Of a DNA stretch of 6,695 bases, positions 6,170 to 6,695 are shown piece after piece. The DNA comes from Pseudomonadota bacterium. GTDB taxonomy: Bacteria > Pseudomonadota > Gammaproteobacteria > Burkholderiales > Burkholderiaceae_B. The stretch covers positions 1 through 6,695 of the forward strand of contig JAEWEH010000133.1 in assembly GCA_023389535.1 (NCBI GenBank). Direction: 5' to 3'. Below the pieces are notes generated by a model, which searched no databases, had not been told where the DNA came from, and saw only the letters and a program-made list of their open reading frames with translations. Numbering within the stretch: the first letter of the stretch is position 1; the number at the start of each line of letters is the position of its first letter. A program made the position numbers and the translations under genes.

Positions 6170-6537
6170 GGCAGCAACGACAGTAAGCCGTAGAGCTCTG
6201 CCAATACCGGGCCCTGCTCGAGACGCACGCGCACGGCGGCCAGGCGGAAATTACTATTGACCGTATTCTGGAACTCTTGCTCGCAGACCAATGCAAGTGG
6301 TCCCTGAGCACAGGGCTCGGTGCTCCGGCCGGCGGCAGGGAATGCGCGCTGCAAACGCAGTTCCGCCAAGCGGTTTTCGGCGGTTTGCAGCGCGAGACTG
6401 CGATGCTGCATGGCTTGGGCGCCGCCGGCGCTTACCCCGAGGGCCCGCATGCAGGCCGCCATAGCAATGCCGACAATAGCCAGTGCAACCAGCACTTCAA
6501 CCAAAGAAAATCCGGTGTGCGTGGGTGCCGCGTTCAT
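6166..6537 (-). CDS. gspI: GspI, minor pseudopilin of the type II secretion system
   Basis: This 123-residue protein has a type III (prepilin) signal: a short leader ending in Gly9, then FSLVEVLVALAIVGIAM as the hydrophobic helix. Glu14 is the conserved Glu at mature position +5. The helix continues into ALQTAENRLAELRLQ, typical of GspI, and the length matches the family. GspI nucleates the minor-pseudopilin tip with J and K in the periplasm after cleavage and methylation by the prepilin peptidase, which is not encoded here. The start at 6537 overlaps the gspH stop (ATGA) and puts the Gly cleavage site at a normal leader length. Cys76 and Cys85 flank a short loop in the periplasmic domain and could pair; a third Cys (29) is inside the helix. 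The stop overlaps the gspJ start. Confidence 0.95.
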   Translation of the reverse strand: MNAAPTHTGFSLVEVLVALAIVGIAMAACMRALGVSAGGAQAMQHRSLALQTAENRLAELRLQRAFPAAGRSTEPCAQGPLALVCEQEFQNTVNSNFRLAAVRVRLEQGPVLAELYGLLSLLP

Positions 6538-6695
6538 GGCCGCACCTGATACTGTCCGGTACCGGAGCGCAGGAGGCGGACGGTGTTTTCGCCATCTGAC
6601 AATTCAACGGCGTAAGGGCCGGAAATCCATTCGGTATCGAATACATTGGCGGCCGGCGGCTCGACGCGCACTTGTATCGGGCGATCCGACGCCCA
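6534..6695 (-). CDS. gspH: GspH, minor pseudopilin of the type II secretion system (C-terminal 53 residues only)
   Basis: Only the 3' end of this gene is in the window; the reading frame enters at base 6695 and stops at TGA 6536-6534. The 53 visible residues begin WASDRPIQ and end with LLRSGTGQYQVRP. They contain a Phe-Asp-Thr-Glu-Trp segment followed by beta-strand-like stretches (AVELSDG, NTVRLLRSG), the kind of C-terminal sheet found in GspH/FimT-type pseudopilins. The prepilin leader and hydrophobic helix lie outside. In the family, GspH is a minor pseudopilin near the tip of the periplasmic pseudopilus. The assignment rests mainly on position: it directly precedes gspI with a 4-base ATGA overlap (6534-6537), where H stands in T2SS operons. 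The sequence alone would be weak evidence. Confidence 0.8.
   Translation of the reverse strand, partial: WASDRPIQVRVEPPAANVFDTEWISGPYAVELSDGENTVRLLRSGTGQYQVRP

Noticed and set aside
1..6695. An undescribed defence, mobile or RNA-based system
   Set aside because: The whole window is accounted for by contiguous T2SS genes with no unexplained stretch longer than 30 bases. No array, tRNA, insertion sequence or toxin-like small gene was seen on either strand.

Overview
The window is one continuous, single-strand (minus) piece of a type II secretion system (T2SS, general secretory pathway) operon. In transcription order, from the right edge to the left edge, the genes are gspH (3' end only), gspI, gspJ, gspK, gspL, gspM, gspN and gspD (nearly complete, running off base 1). 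No gene on the plus strand can be supported, and there are no RNA genes, mobile elements or CRISPR arrays.

Organism: the sequence is GC-rich, with strong G/C preference at third codon positions. The gene order ends in N-D, like the xps cluster of Xanthomonas and unlike the C-D-E-F order of Klebsiella or Vibrio. The protein style (GspI with a Cys pair, GspM with a PREQ motif) fits a proteobacterium, most plausibly a betaproteobacterium of the Burkholderiales/Alcaligenaceae kind. That taxonomic guess is inference from pattern memory only.

Layout: 6695-5546 encodes minor pseudopilins H (partial), I and J. 5549-4647 encodes K, the large tip pseudopilin. 4645-3024 encodes the inner-membrane assembly platform proteins L and M. 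3027-2275 encodes GspN, a bitopic inner-membrane protein. 2244-1 encodes the secretin GspD. Five of the seven junctions are 4-base ATGA stop/start overlaps, and all five sit in the same hexamer, CCATGA. K/L are separated by one base. Only N/D are separated by a real gap (30 bases), which follows a 7-bp stem-loop placed over the gspN stop codon.

How the parts work together (family knowledge): the H-I-J-K pseudopilins are cleaved by a prepilin peptidase and form the tip of the periplasmic pseudopilus. L and M form the platform that couples the cytoplasmic ATPase GspE (expected beyond the right edge with F and G) to the pseudopilus. GspN in Xps-type systems is reported to contact the secretin. 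GspD forms the outer-membrane channel. The GspD here has a clear lipobox (Leu-Ala-Gly-Cys30) and a 76-residue Pro/Ser/Arg-rich linker before its first periplasmic domain. It therefore looks like a lipoprotein secretin of the XpsD/HxcQ kind, which may not need a separate pilotin. The system itself is a known type. The points most worth a second look are the lipo-secretin, the uniform CCATGA junctions with C-terminal proline, and the uncoupled gspN-gspD boundary.
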